A DNA stretch of 14,221 nt from Oscillospiraceae bacterium (GTDB lineage: Bacteria; Bacillota; Clostridia; Oscillospirales; Ruminococcaceae), in NCBI GenBank assembly GCA_016296165.1, contig JAEDJV010000057.1, positions 1 through 14,221 of the forward strand. Direction: 5' to 3'. The notes beneath the pieces are model-generated. The model had not been told where the DNA came from, did no database searches, and saw nothing but the letters and a program-made list of their open reading frames with translations. Of this stretch, positions 1 to 8,091 are shown piece after piece. A program made the position numbers and the translations under genes. Numbering within the stretch: position 1 is the first letter of the stretch; each line of letters opens with the position of its first letter.

Positions 1-261
1 GTACTGTGTATCCTTAGAAATACGCTCCAGGGAATCGGATGCAAAGTATGGCCTGTCATCGGGAGCGTACTTGAACTTCTCGGGAAATTATTAACCGTTT
101 TAATATTTATCCCGATTATGGAATACCAAGCTGTTTGTTTCAGCGAACCGGTAATATGGATAATATGTGGCGCTATGGTTACCGTTGTTTTTCTGACTCA
201 TCCGGAAATGAAATGGCTGACGTCAAAAAAACCAGAATCAGACTCTCATGGTTTATACTAG
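1..261 (+). CDS. MATE family multidrug/Na+ antiporter, C-terminal end (partial)
   Basis: The window opens inside a reading frame that runs from base 1 to a TAG at 259-261, leaving 86 residues. It contains the pattern LRNTLQGIG, then a hydrophobic helix (roughly residues 19-41), a short loop with SEPVIW, and a second helix (about 49-65) before a charged tail. In MATE efflux proteins the last two helices have this form: an R-x-x-LQG-x-G motif, then a helix, then an EP-x-x-W turn. The family exports cationic drugs or metabolites across the cytoplasmic membrane using a Na+ or H+ gradient. The start and most of the protein lie outside the window, so substrate and true length cannot be judged. The gene ends 116 nt before the next gene on the same strand. 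Confidence 0.75.
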   Translation, partial: VLCILRNTLQGIGCKVWPVIGSVLELLGKLLTVLIFIPIMEYQAVCFSEPVIWIICGAMVTVVFLTHPEMKWLTSKKPESDSHGLY

Positions 262-265
262 TTTA

Positions 266-299
266 TTTTTATAAAAAAGAAAAAAATTTTTTATAAAAA
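266..299. repeat. A/T-only perfect inverted repeat, 13-bp arms
   Basis: Arms at 266-278 (TTTTTATAAAAAA) and 287-299 are perfect reverse complements around an 8-nt purine loop (GAAAAAAA). It starts five bases after the MATE stop codon. It could act as a weak, AT-only transcription end for the MATE gene, or as an UP-like or curved element upstream of the LRR gene. A stem without G/C pairs is unusual for an intrinsic terminator. I saw no convincing -35/-10 pair with normal spacing between 262 and 344. Confidence 0.45.
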
Positions 300-344
300 T
301 GAAACATTATCGCCACTTGAAAAGTATTATTAATATAAAGCACG

Positions 345-377
345 AAAGGAGGGCCTGACTCTCAGGCGATTATTATT
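345..377 (+). promoter_or_regulatory. Ribosome binding site separated from its start codon by a hairpin
   Basis: A very strong Shine-Dalgarno sequence (AAAGGAGG, 345-352) lies 25 nt before the ATG at 378, far beyond the usual 5-9 nt. The intervening bases 353-367 form a perfect stem-loop (GCCTGA, loop CTC, TCAGGC). If the hairpin forms in the mRNA, 15 nt are looped out and the working gap is about 10 nt. No ATG, GTG or TTG lies at a normal distance from the SD. The downstream ATG is supported by the signal peptide that begins there. Confidence 0.6.
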
Positions 378-2801
378 ATGAAAAGACAAAAGAATACAAT
401 AGCAGCATTATGTACTGCTGCCGCATTAATGACATGCTTATCCGGAACTAACCTGTTCGAAACCGGAGAAACAATTTACGCCGAAAAACCAACTTCAGCA
501 GATGGAGGACCCATTATCATTGATAGTCCATGGTCTCTGGAAAAGGGTGTACTCACTCTCAAAACCAATGCAGGTTTAAACTTCAAAGATATGTATGACG
601 AAAACGGAGAGATTAATCACGACTGTGCTCCATGGGCCAAATACAAAGAATACGTCACAGAAGTGGTAATTGAAAGTGTATTCGATTATGTTCCCGGACA
701 TGCATTTGGTGAATTTGAAAACCTGAAAAAAGTTACTCTTCACGATGGAATCAGATATTTCCATGACTATGCTTTTGAAAACTGCACATCACTTGAAGAG
801 ATCGCACTTCCTACACGACTTCAAAGATTAGGCAATGAATGTTTCAGGGGTTGCAACTCTCTGAAAAAGCTCGAACTTCCCGCTTCATTTAATTCATTTA
901 ACTTAAGTCAAATATCAGATTCAGGTGTAACTGAGATTATTTTCCACAATCCTGAATGTGAGATTATCAATGACAGTACAGAATACAGCAGTGATCTTGT
1001 GATAAAAAGCAGTTCAGATTCTTTTGTTCAGGAACAGGCAGATGAAATCGGCTTAAAATTCCAGGAAGCAGAAATCAACTCTGCAATATCAGATAAACTT
1101 GGTGAAAAAATTCAATGGGAATTAAAAGACGGTGTACTTACTGTAACCGGCGAAGGAGAACTTTTCTTCGGTGAGCCAAAAGACAATACAATATCGTCTG
1201 ACGGAACACCGTTACCAGGTATAGTTGAACCGGCTCGTGCCCCATGGAATGATTATCTGAACAGAATAACAGAAGTCGTTATAGACAAAGGTATTACCAA
1301 TCTTCCTGACTGGACTTTTTTCGGTGCAGCAAATCTAAGTAAAATAACACTTCCTGACAGTCTTGAAAAAATCGGAGAACTTGCATTTGCAGATTGTACT
1401 AAACTAAAAGAAATCATCATACCTGAAAGTGTAAACGAAATAGGTCAGGATGCTTTTCAAACTAATACTATTACTATGCTTAAAGTCTACAGCGAAAGTT
1501 TCGCAGCTGGATATGCAAAAGAAAACAAACTGAATTACACAATCATAGAAAACGACAGAAATTCGGAGGGTTCTGGCTCTGATGTCACAGAAGAGAATAT
1601 CCCGACAGAAACAGATTTGATAATCGGTGACGTAAATGGCGATAATGAACGTGACATGACAGATGTATCACTACTTTCACTATATATTCTGAAAGAAACA
1701 GATTTTACTCCTAATCAGATGAGAGCAGCTGATATTGATCAGAATTCAGAAGTATCAATTGCGGATTTGTCTTACTACCTGCAGTATATCAGTAAGAAGA
1801 GCAATATTTTTGAACAATCGCAGATAGTACAACAGAGTAAACCTGTTCTTGCAATCGTACACCAGAATTTCGCACATACCCCTTATCAAAGTGTTCAGAT
1901 TATTGATGACAAGGGCGGATTGTATGAAATTCCAGGACACAGCGATGAACAGAAATTTATTGAAATAGAAACTGATGGTATTACAGAAGACAAAAAAGTT
2001 GTTTCCGAATTTCAAAATATAATCTCTGATACACAGTCAAAATCTACAGTATCTTCCGATATATTATCAAAAATCAAAGATACTTCAGAAACGATTTTTG
2101 CTTCTTCTGGTCAGCTTTCATTAACGGATGATATGTCCTTTATCAGGGATTACGGAATAGAAAGCCTTTATCTTGTAAAAGATGACTCATTAATCCGAAT
2201 CTCAGATTTTGGTGATGTTTGCAGACTTCTGGATGATGAATCCGCACATGAACTTGTTCAGATTCTTGTTGACGCTGGATACTATGCAAAAAAACAGGAT
2301 TTTGAATATTATTTGTCTCACAGAAACGAAGAATATTTTTCTGAAAAATATAATAGTTATGTGATTTATTCAACCAGCAAAAAATTTGAATATGAAGATA
2401 TTCCATATAAAATCTTCTACAACTATACTGAAGACGGAAAAGCTGAAGAATCAGTTCAGGTAATAAAAAGCAGCGAAGAGTATGAAAAAATCAAGTCCGT
2501 TTCAAATTATACTGAGGCTCTGTCAAAAGCGGCAAAACTCTCAGATGACTATTTTGAATCTGGCAACAGATTGCTATATATTCAAATTCCGGTGGGAAAA
2601 CAAAATATGGAGTTTATATATAAAAGCATGGAACTTTCAGATGAAAATCCTGACAGAATCACAATAAACTATGGAATTGAACTAAACGGTAGTCTGGATA
2701 AAGAAATAATGTACTACAATGTGTTTGTATGTCTGCCTTCTGAAATTGTTAAAAATACCGAATCAGCTGGCGACATCGAAGTAATTCTTAATAAAGAATA
2801 G
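378..2801 (+). CDS. Secreted BspA-type leucine-rich-repeat protein with internal type I dockerin
   Basis: 807 residues. The N-terminus (MKRQKN, then a hydrophobic stretch to about residue 22) is a signal peptide, so the protein is exported. Residues about 50-170 and 245-385 are two related modules. Each opens with a strand like KGVLT and an APW..Y..(I/V)TEVVI segment, followed by BspA-like LRRs (AFENCTSLEEIALP, AFADCTKLKEIIIP). Residues 415-473 form a type I dockerin with two calcium loops (D418-x-N420-x-D422...D426..D429 and D452-x-D454-x-N456...D463). Dockerins bind cohesins on scaffoldins, so this is probably a cellulosome-associated, non-catalytic protein. Residues 480-807 match no domain I recognise; they are acidic, rich in Y/S/D/E, and have no catalytic motif I can name. 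The dockerin is internal rather than C-terminal, which is unusual. The gene appears monocistronic and ends at a strong terminator. Confidence 0.88.
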   Translation: MKRQKNTIAALCTAAALMTCLSGTNLFETGETIYAEKPTSADGGPIIIDSPWSLEKGVLTLKTNAGLNFKDMYDENGEINHDCAPWAKYKEYVTEVVIESVFDYVPGHAFGEFENLKKVTLHDGIRYFHDYAFENCTSLEEIALPTRLQRLGNECFRGCNSLKKLELPASFNSFNLSQISDSGVTEIIFHNPECEIINDSTEYSSDLVIKSSSDSFVQEQADEIGLKFQEAEINSAISDKLGEKIQWELKDGVLTVTGEGELFFGEPKDNTISSDGTPLPGIVEPARAPWNDYLNRITEVVIDKGITNLPDWTFFGAANLSKITLPDSLEKIGELAFADCTKLKEIIIPESVNEIGQDAFQTNTITMLKVYSESFAAGYAKENKLNYTIIENDRNSEGSGSDVTEENIPTETDLIIGDVNGDNERDMTDVSLLSLYILKETDFTPNQMRAADIDQNSEVSIADLSYYLQYISKKSNIFEQSQIVQQSKPVLAIVHQNFAHTPYQSVQIIDDKGGLYEIPGHSDEQKFIEIETDGITEDKKVVSEFQNIISDTQSKSTVSSDILSKIKDTSETIFASSGQLSLTDDMSFIRDYGIESLYLVKDDSLIRISDFGDVCRLLDDESAHELVQILVDAGYYAKKQDFEYYLSHRNEEYFSEKYNSYVIYSTSKKFEYEDIPYKIFYNYTEDGKAEESVQVIKSSEEYEKIKSVSNYTEALSKAAKLSDDYFESGNRLLYIQIPVGKQNMEFIYKSMELSDENPDRITINYGIELNGSLDKEIMYYNVFVCLPSEIVKNTESAGDIEVILNKE

Positions 2802-2811
2802 ATCTCATTAA

Positions 2812-2855
2812 AAAAGCATAACCGGAAGATACATCCCGGTTATGCTTTTGTTTTT
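2812..2855. terminator. Bidirectional intrinsic terminator
   Basis: A perfect 14-bp inverted repeat (AAAAGCATAACCGG at 2812-2825, its complement at 2836-2849) has a 10-nt loop. On the plus strand it is followed by GTTTTTG; on the minus strand the arm runs into TTTTTT. It lies 10 nt after the dockerin gene's stop and 20 nt beyond the last minus-strand stop (2870), so it can end transcription from both sides. Confidence 0.9.
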
Positions 2856-2869
2856 GTCAGCAAATGATT

Positions 2870-2995
2870 TTAATTTATTTTCAGAATAAGTCCCCACTGA
2901 GTGTCAATAACATGATGAGTATAACTCACTTTTCCAGGCAAAGCCTCCTCTACATACGGGAGTCTTTCTTTTTCAATGTTCGCGCCCGGATAAGC
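2870..2995 (-). pseudogene. Out-of-frame C-terminal remnant (41 codons)
   Basis: In the frame +1 to the PAS-like protein, 41 codons run from about 2995 to a TAA at 2872-2870. They contain PGANIEKERLPYVEEALPGK and end VIDTQWGLILKI. I do not recognise the family. The mix of residues and the stop just before the terminator look like a genuine protein end rather than noise. One extra T in the TTTT run at 2999-2996 would be enough to split it from the preceding KMLYSYNF. It could instead be the end of an unrelated gene joined by a deletion. Confidence 0.35.
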
Positions 2996-3953
2996 AAAAG
3001 TTATAGCTGTAGAGCATCTTGGTGATCCCCGAAAGCAGCTGATCGCGAGCCATGGCTGCTTTCTGCAGATTCTCACGCTTTTCGTGACGCTTATGTGCAT
3101 CCGTGATATCTCTTCCGAGAATATTCGCGACAGGTTCACCATCCTCATCAGTACTGATAAAAACATTTATCTCGTGCCATTCCTCACCATAGTCGGTAAA
3201 AGCGCCATATTCAAGATTTCCGATAAATCCGTTTGAATTTGTTCTTGCACGAAGGGTGTCAAGACTCGCAAGCGCAGCAAACTGCGATACATTTTCAGGA
3301 GCAAGATACGCAAGTTTTCTATTGTATGCCGTTTCATAATCATCAGTAGATCTGAATATCTCCATAAACTTCGTCATACCGGTACCGATGATCATACTGT
3401 ATTTACCTGTACGAAGATTAAGAGTAAGATTGTAGCTATACAGCATTTTCGTCAGTTCCGACAGAATACGGTTCTTATCCGCAGCCGCACGAAGCTCCTT
3501 TTCGTTCTTCACCTGTGCATTATGTGCCTCGGTAATATCCCTTTCGAGTATATTTGCAATTCGCGTGCCATCCTCTTCCGTATCAACAAACACGTTGATT
3601 TCATGCCATTCAAATTCGTCGTCGCCAGGGTAAATGATTGGATATTCAAATGTTCCTCTGTATTCGTTTTCTGCTGAATCATTCTTTGCACATTCAAAAT
3701 CAACAAGTTCCCTGAAACGCTTTAAATATGAAGGATGAATAATACGGTTATGAAACGGAACCAGCTCTGCCTGATTACTGTGTTTTTTGTACACCTCAAC
3801 AGTACGTTCCATACCTGTACCTTTGATAAGTGAATAATTTCCGGTAGCGATATCAACAGTAAGATAGATACCAACAACATCAGATTTCCATGTTTCCATG
3901 CAGCAGGCAAGCCCCTTTTCGCATGACTGGACAGTCTTGCAGAACTTTGTCAT
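2973..3953 (-). CDS. Tandem PAS-like module protein, truncated sensor (326 aa)
   Basis: The 326-residue frame starts at the ATG directly after an in-frame TGA. Residues 1-25 finish a PocR-like stretch (FCKTVQSCEKG...CC). Residues about 28-145 and 169-287 are two copies of a PAS-like module. Each has a T-G-(N/K)-Y-S-(L/M)-I-x-GTGM strand, an EWHEINVF strand and an (E/G)RDIT(E/D)AH end, joined by a charged helix that is probably coiled coil. A third copy starts at residue 308 (GITKMLYSYNF) and stops after CLSGREH. There is no kinase, cyclase or receiver domain, no transmembrane segment and no signal peptide. No ribosome site precedes ATG 3953 (GGATTTTTGA only), so expression would depend on restart. 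It is best seen as the main body of a broken cytoplasmic sensor; a ligand-only regulator is the alternative. Confidence 0.6.
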   Translation of the reverse strand: MTKFCKTVQSCEKGLACCMETWKSDVVGIYLTVDIATGNYSLIKGTGMERTVEVYKKHSNQAELVPFHNRIIHPSYLKRFRELVDFECAKNDSAENEYRGTFEYPIIYPGDDEFEWHEINVFVDTEEDGTRIANILERDITEAHNAQVKNEKELRAAADKNRILSELTKMLYSYNLTLNLRTGKYSMIIGTGMTKFMEIFRSTDDYETAYNRKLAYLAPENVSQFAALASLDTLRARTNSNGFIGNLEYGAFTDYGEEWHEINVFISTDEDGEPVANILGRDITDAHKRHEKRENLQKAAMARDQLLSGITKMLYSYNFCLSGREH

Positions 3954-4127
3954 TCAAAAATCCTCGGATAACTGATTACCATCCCTGTCAACAATAACCG
4001 TAGCCATACCGCAGCTCTTTGACCAGTTTCCAAGCAGTTTGTATAATTGCTCCATGTCGCAGAATTCCTGCAGCTGAAGATTGCGATCTCCAACTTCTCC
4101 TTTCATTGTTTTGTTTATCATATCCAT
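3954..4127 (-). CDS. Small ORF: N-terminal half of a PocR-like sensory domain (57 aa)
   Basis: This 57-residue frame begins at ATG 4127 behind AAGGAG with a 7-nt gap. It contains LQEFCDMEQLYKLLGNWSK, then GMATVIVDRDGNQLSEDF. The helix followed by 'tG-x-x-x-(V/I)I-x-D-x-DG' is how PocR domains begin. In that family a phenylalanine is usually followed within a few residues by F-x-x-FC, and here the next bases are TGA then ATG ACA AAG TTC TGC in the same frame. A single change from GGA (Gly) to TGA would explain the split. The fragment is too short to be a full ligand-binding domain on its own. The next fragment may be translated by restart at the adjoining TGA-ATG, which I infer rather than see. 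Confidence 0.6.
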   Translation of the reverse strand: MDMINKTMKGEVGDRNLQLQEFCDMEQLYKLLGNWSKSCGMATVIVDRDGNQLSEDF

Positions 4128-4172
4128 TGAAATTCTCCTTTTTCATCAGTAATATCTTCAAAATGTACGTCA

Positions 4173-7100
4173 TTATCCAAGCCATCTGTTTAGTGTTTTT
4201 GCCAAAGCTTTCATATCAATAGGCTTTGCTATATGCTCATTCATACCTACAGTCTTTGCTGCCTGAACATCCTCTGCAAATGCGTTTGCCGTCATAGCGA
4301 TAATAGGTATCTGTTTGCAGTAGTTACTGTCCATTGATCTGATTACTCTTGTTGCATCGTATCCATTCATCTTTGGCATCTTAATATCCATGAATATGAG
4401 ATCATAGTATCCATCCGTACCTTCGTTTATCATATCTACTGCCTCTGCTCCGTCAGATGCACGTTCAACGGCAACTCCTGTCATGCCAAGTATTTCACAT
4501 GCTATTTCAGCATTAAGATCGTTATCCTCAACAAGAAGAATACGCTTACCTGAAAAATTAATACCTGAAATCTCCGCAAGCGGTATAACGGGTTCGGTTG
4601 GTTCCTCATTGCATACAAGACTGTTAAAAGTTTTTTCAAGTCTGGATCGGAAAAGCGGCTTGCTGATAAATGCGTTTGCGCCAGCCGCCCTGGCCTCTTG
4701 TTCGATATTTGACCAGTCATAAGCAGAAATGATAATAATAGGTACTTCGTTCCCTACCGACTTACGAATAGCTCTTGTTGTTGCAATTCCGTCCATGTCA
4801 GGCATTTTCCAGTCTATTATGCAGGCAAAATAATCCTGATTATTTTGATGATGAACTGTGACATACTCAACAGCATTCGCACCGCTGGTTACTCCGTCAG
4901 GTTTCATACCCAGATCCGCCAGCATACCGCAGCAGGATTCAAGACTAAGAATATCGTCGTCTGCAACAAGTACATTAAGGTCGATAAATTTGTCATGATC
5001 TATCTCTGCTGTATCCTGAAGTCTGAGATAGATTGTCACTATAAATCGCGAACCGACATTCAGACTGCTTTCAACCTTAATATCCCCACCCATCATTCTT
5101 ACAATATTTCTGCTGATAGGCATCCCAAGGCCTGTGCCTTGTATCTTATTAACTCTTAAGTCTGAAGCTCTTGCAAACGGCTCAAAAATCTGTTTCAGAA
5201 ATTCTTCACTCATACCTATGCCATTGTCTTCAAATATAAATTCATAGCAGCCGATTTTTGAATAATTTGAAGGCTTTTCTGTAATGGAAAGACATATCTT
5301 TCCCCCATCCGGGGTATATTTTACTGCATTGCTCATCAGATTGGTAAATACCTTCTGAATGCGGAGACTGTCACCGATTACGTCTTCGTGAGCAACTCCG
5401 CTGATATTGACAGAAAGCTCATGATTATGCCTGCTTATCTGATCACTTGTCATGGAAATAAGATTATCTATAAGATTCGAAAGGTTGAATTCTTCTTCAA
5501 CAAGGTCAACCTTTCCTGATTCAATTTTACTCATATCCAGAACCTCATTTATGAGGCTCAGCATGTGTTTACTAGCCTGAGATATTTTCTGCAGACTATC
5601 GCGAACACGTTCCTTATCATCAAGATGTGTTGCTGCGACAGCAGTCATTCCGATAATTCCGTTCATTGGAGTACGAATGTCGTGTGACATATTGGAAAGG
5701 AATTCACTCTTGGCCTTATTTGCCGCTTCTGCCGAATCATACGCTGCCTGCAATGCCATTTCCTGCTGACGTTCCTTTTGTATCAGATCTTCAACATCTC
5801 TCGTTCCAATTACAACTACACGACTGCCGTCTTTTTCATGAACGTAGGCAATACGAAGCTGAATATAGTGGATTTCATCATCCATACGCACCTCAACGTT
5901 TACTGAGTAGTCCTTATCTCTGGAGCTGATATACTCAATAGATAATTTCTCCATATACTCAGCACGACAGTGTTCCGAAACCTGTTCTGCAGCATAGTCT
6001 CGCATCACTTCTGACCAGCAGTATTGATTTTTTGAAAAAATTTCATTTGTTGAGTATGTATAATCATCTGATGTGCGGTAAAAGGTAACGGTATCAGTTT
6101 CCGGATTTAACAGAAGGACAGATAAGTATTCCTTGCCAAGAGCTTTGATGACTTCATCCTGAGTTTCTATCGCTCTAGCCTGCTTTAATTTTCGCTGCAT
6201 TTCTTCATCAACATCGCGCAGTCCCATAACATATGTGACACATCCGTTATCATCGACAATCTTGACCACGTTCATCTCATAGTATGCGATAACGCCATTC
6301 ATATTTCTTTTGAACCCAAGTTTATACAGACCGATATCGGGTACTTTTTCATCAAATACGCACAGTTTGGATGATTCCCGTATGCGTTCCTGATCTTCGG
6401 GAACAACATACGCATCTATATATTTTGAAATGGTTTCATTATAATCGCCATATTCCATAAGTTTTTTGAGGGCAGCAGGTGTCATACCGATACCGTCAGT
6501 ACGATAGAGTGATAATTGTCCTGTGTTAGCATCTATTTTGAAAAGGCTGTGATATTCCTGACTAAGTGCCTCAATAATACGTAACTGTTCTTTCTGAATA
6601 TTTCTGTTTTTGTGTTCTTCCTCAACAATGGAATCAACACAACGGAAGCCAAGAATTATCTGACTTTCTGATTTACGGCGAGAATAAAAACGTATAAAGG
6701 AAGCCTGATAATGATGTATCCCTGTATCATCGGCTAAAACACGATAAGTACACGAATATTCATCTTTTTTTTCAAGCGCTTTCTTTACGTTTTGAATAAG
6801 AATTGAAGTTCTCAGGGCGTCCCTGTCTTCTTCAACAACATATTTTGAGATATAATAATTCCATGTGTCATCATATGAACGACGTATTACGCGTTTTTTC
6901 TCTGCAATTATTTCGCCCTTACGCTTGATAGTCACAGCGATGTCTTCTGCAAGATCCAGCAGCACAACATCAGGATAATCCCTGCTAAGTGCACCGGCTA
7001 TTTCTGTTTCGTCCCGCAGAGAGTTATTTATCTTTTCTACTACAGAAAGAGCATGCTCTAGCTTTTTCTTCTGTTCAATTTCTTTTACCTTTGATTCGTG

Positions 7101-8030
7101 TATATCCTGTGTGGCAAAGATAACGTGGTATAATAAACCGCCAGAAGTACGTCCTCCATCAATAAACGAACACTGTACCCAATACGGGGAAGCCAGATAA
7201 TTATCCGGTTGAGTTACTGTACAAAGAAACTGTCTGGAAATTATCCTTTTATTATTCATACGTTCATTTAGCGTTGACAGATCAACAAATTCAAGCAGTT
7301 CATCCGCAAATTCTGAAGCCATCATATTCCGGCAGAAGTAGTCAAGACGTTCCTGTGCATTTCCGGAAGAACCAATATATTTATGTACATATTCTGTCGA
7401 TGAAAGTTCAGTATATTTATTATTTGATATATCTATATAATATGCAGATGTATATATTTCGCTCATAGACTGAATTATCTTCATTCTTTCAACCAGAGCA
7501 TTATTCAGGTCTTCCATATGTTTGCTGGATATCTCATTGCAGCAGGCAGAGGCAATTACAGACAACAGCAAAAGATAGCCGGTATATCGGTTTGGATTAG
7601 CTATACCGACAAATCCCATTACCGAACCATTTACTGTTATCGGAGCTATCATAGTGCTCTCAATTCCCAGAGTTTTAAGAATATCATATACTACTGAACC
7701 CGAATTAATTATTTCCTGCAGTGAAGAGATGTAAAGCTCTCTCTTTTCTTCAAGCTCATCAAGACAGAATCCCATATCTGAAAGGGAAATATTCTGGAAA
7801 TACCCAATAGCTTCAGACAATCCATCACAGCACCACTCATATGTCTGGCTAATATGAGTACGCTCTTCATTCAGCTCAAAAATATAAGAACGATCTGCAT
7901 CATAATACCTGCATACATCGGAAAGTATTCTGTGAATATTTTCTCCGTCATTTGGCTTGTTTGAGTAATCACGCAAAAATCTCCTGATAGCCTGTTCCTG
8001 ATCTGATGTATTTTGAGAGAAACTTTTCAT
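4173..8030 (-). CDS. Cytoplasmic hybrid sensor histidine kinase (GAF, four PAS-like, HisKA/HATPase, two receivers)
   Basis: 1285 residues starting at ATG 8030, chosen because GGAGGT lies 6 nt upstream; a start 36 nt earlier has no ribosome site. Order of parts: GAF-like domain (about 18-178, ending GSVMGFVGIANPNRY); four PAS-like modules (about 195-325, 350-475, 490-610, 630-750, the last three ending in R-(C/D)-V-D or RDVED); a linking helix; HisKA with H783 in SNMSHDIRTP; HATPase with N-box (LMSNAVKY), G1 (EDNGIGM) and G2 (GTGLGM); receiver 1 with D1073 (CIIDWKMPD); receiver 2 with D1215 (IFMDIKMPKMNG) and K at IAKP. It should autophosphorylate and pass phosphate to its own receivers. There is no membrane segment or DNA-binding output. 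The onward partner (an HPt protein or another regulator) is not in the window. The decayed sensor gene follows after 45 nt. Confidence 0.92.
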   Translation of the reverse strand: MKSFSQNTSDQEQAIRRFLRDYSNKPNDGENIHRILSDVCRYYDADRSYIFELNEERTHISQTYEWCCDGLSEAIGYFQNISLSDMGFCLDELEEKRELYISSLQEIINSGSVVYDILKTLGIESTMIAPITVNGSVMGFVGIANPNRYTGYLLLLSVIASACCNEISSKHMEDLNNALVERMKIIQSMSEIYTSAYYIDISNNKYTELSSTEYVHKYIGSSGNAQERLDYFCRNMMASEFADELLEFVDLSTLNERMNNKRIISRQFLCTVTQPDNYLASPYWVQCSFIDGGRTSGGLLYHVIFATQDIHESKVKEIEQKKKLEHALSVVEKINNSLRDETEIAGALSRDYPDVVLLDLAEDIAVTIKRKGEIIAEKKRVIRRSYDDTWNYYISKYVVEEDRDALRTSILIQNVKKALEKKDEYSCTYRVLADDTGIHHYQASFIRFYSRRKSESQIILGFRCVDSIVEEEHKNRNIQKEQLRIIEALSQEYHSLFKIDANTGQLSLYRTDGIGMTPAALKKLMEYGDYNETISKYIDAYVVPEDQERIRESSKLCVFDEKVPDIGLYKLGFKRNMNGVIAYYEMNVVKIVDDNGCVTYVMGLRDVDEEMQRKLKQARAIETQDEVIKALGKEYLSVLLLNPETDTVTFYRTSDDYTYSTNEIFSKNQYCWSEVMRDYAAEQVSEHCRAEYMEKLSIEYISSRDKDYSVNVEVRMDDEIHYIQLRIAYVHEKDGSRVVVIGTRDVEDLIQKERQQEMALQAAYDSAEAANKAKSEFLSNMSHDIRTPMNGIIGMTAVAATHLDDKERVRDSLQKISQASKHMLSLINEVLDMSKIESGKVDLVEEEFNLSNLIDNLISMTSDQISRHNHELSVNISGVAHEDVIGDSLRIQKVFTNLMSNAVKYTPDGGKICLSITEKPSNYSKIGCYEFIFEDNGIGMSEEFLKQIFEPFARASDLRVNKIQGTGLGMPISRNIVRMMGGDIKVESSLNVGSRFIVTIYLRLQDTAEIDHDKFIDLNVLVADDDILSLESCCGMLADLGMKPDGVTSGANAVEYVTVHHQNNQDYFACIIDWKMPDMDGIATTRAIRKSVGNEVPIIIISAYDWSNIEQEARAAGANAFISKPLFRSRLEKTFNSLVCNEEPTEPVIPLAEISGINFSGKRILLVEDNDLNAEIACEILGMTGVAVERASDGAEAVDMINEGTDGYYDLIFMDIKMPKMNGYDATRVIRSMDSNYCKQIPIIAMTANAFAEDVQAAKTVGMNEHIAKPIDMKALAKTLNRWLG

Positions 8031-8091
8031 GATATACCTCCAATTATTATACTGTATCTTCGACAAAGATGAATTTGAAAACTATACAAAC

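Larger units (their letters stand above)
2870..4127 (-). pseudogene. Decayed PocR/PAS sensor gene, likely remnant of a sensor histidine kinase
   Basis: Read as one ancestral gene, the segment starts at ATG 4127 with a good ribosome site (AAGGAG, 7-nt gap). It encodes the first part of a PocR-like ligand-binding domain and meets an in-frame TGA at 3956-3954. It resumes in the same frame at ATG 3953 with the rest of the PocR sequence (MTKFC...C...CC), then two PAS-like modules. A third module begins and breaks off after KMLYSYNF. A +1 frame change near 2996 would join it to a 41-residue tail ending at 2870. No HisKA, HATPase or GGDEF domain follows. The stop codon, the missing second half of PocR, the missing output domain and the frame break all argue for decay. 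The start lies 45 nt downstream of the hybrid kinase stop, so it was probably an operon partner. A sequencing error at either break cannot be excluded from the sequence alone. Confidence 0.7.

Noticed and set aside
4019..4222. Plus-strand frames over the kinase and nuclease genes (for example 4845-5159, 5666-5929, 9106-9339)
   Set aside because: They run antisense to clearly conserved domains, have no ribosome sites, and their compositions (Leu or Ser/His-rich) are reflections of the real genes.
8031..8066. Twelve-residue N-terminal extension of the hybrid kinase from ATG 8066
   Set aside because: No ribosome site precedes it, and it would cover the excellent GGAGGT site that serves ATG 8030.
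8059..8067. Spo0A box (TTTGTCGAA) in the kinase leader
   Set aside because: One 9-mer in AT-rich DNA can arise by chance, and no sporulation gene is in the window; kept only as a note in the promoter entry.
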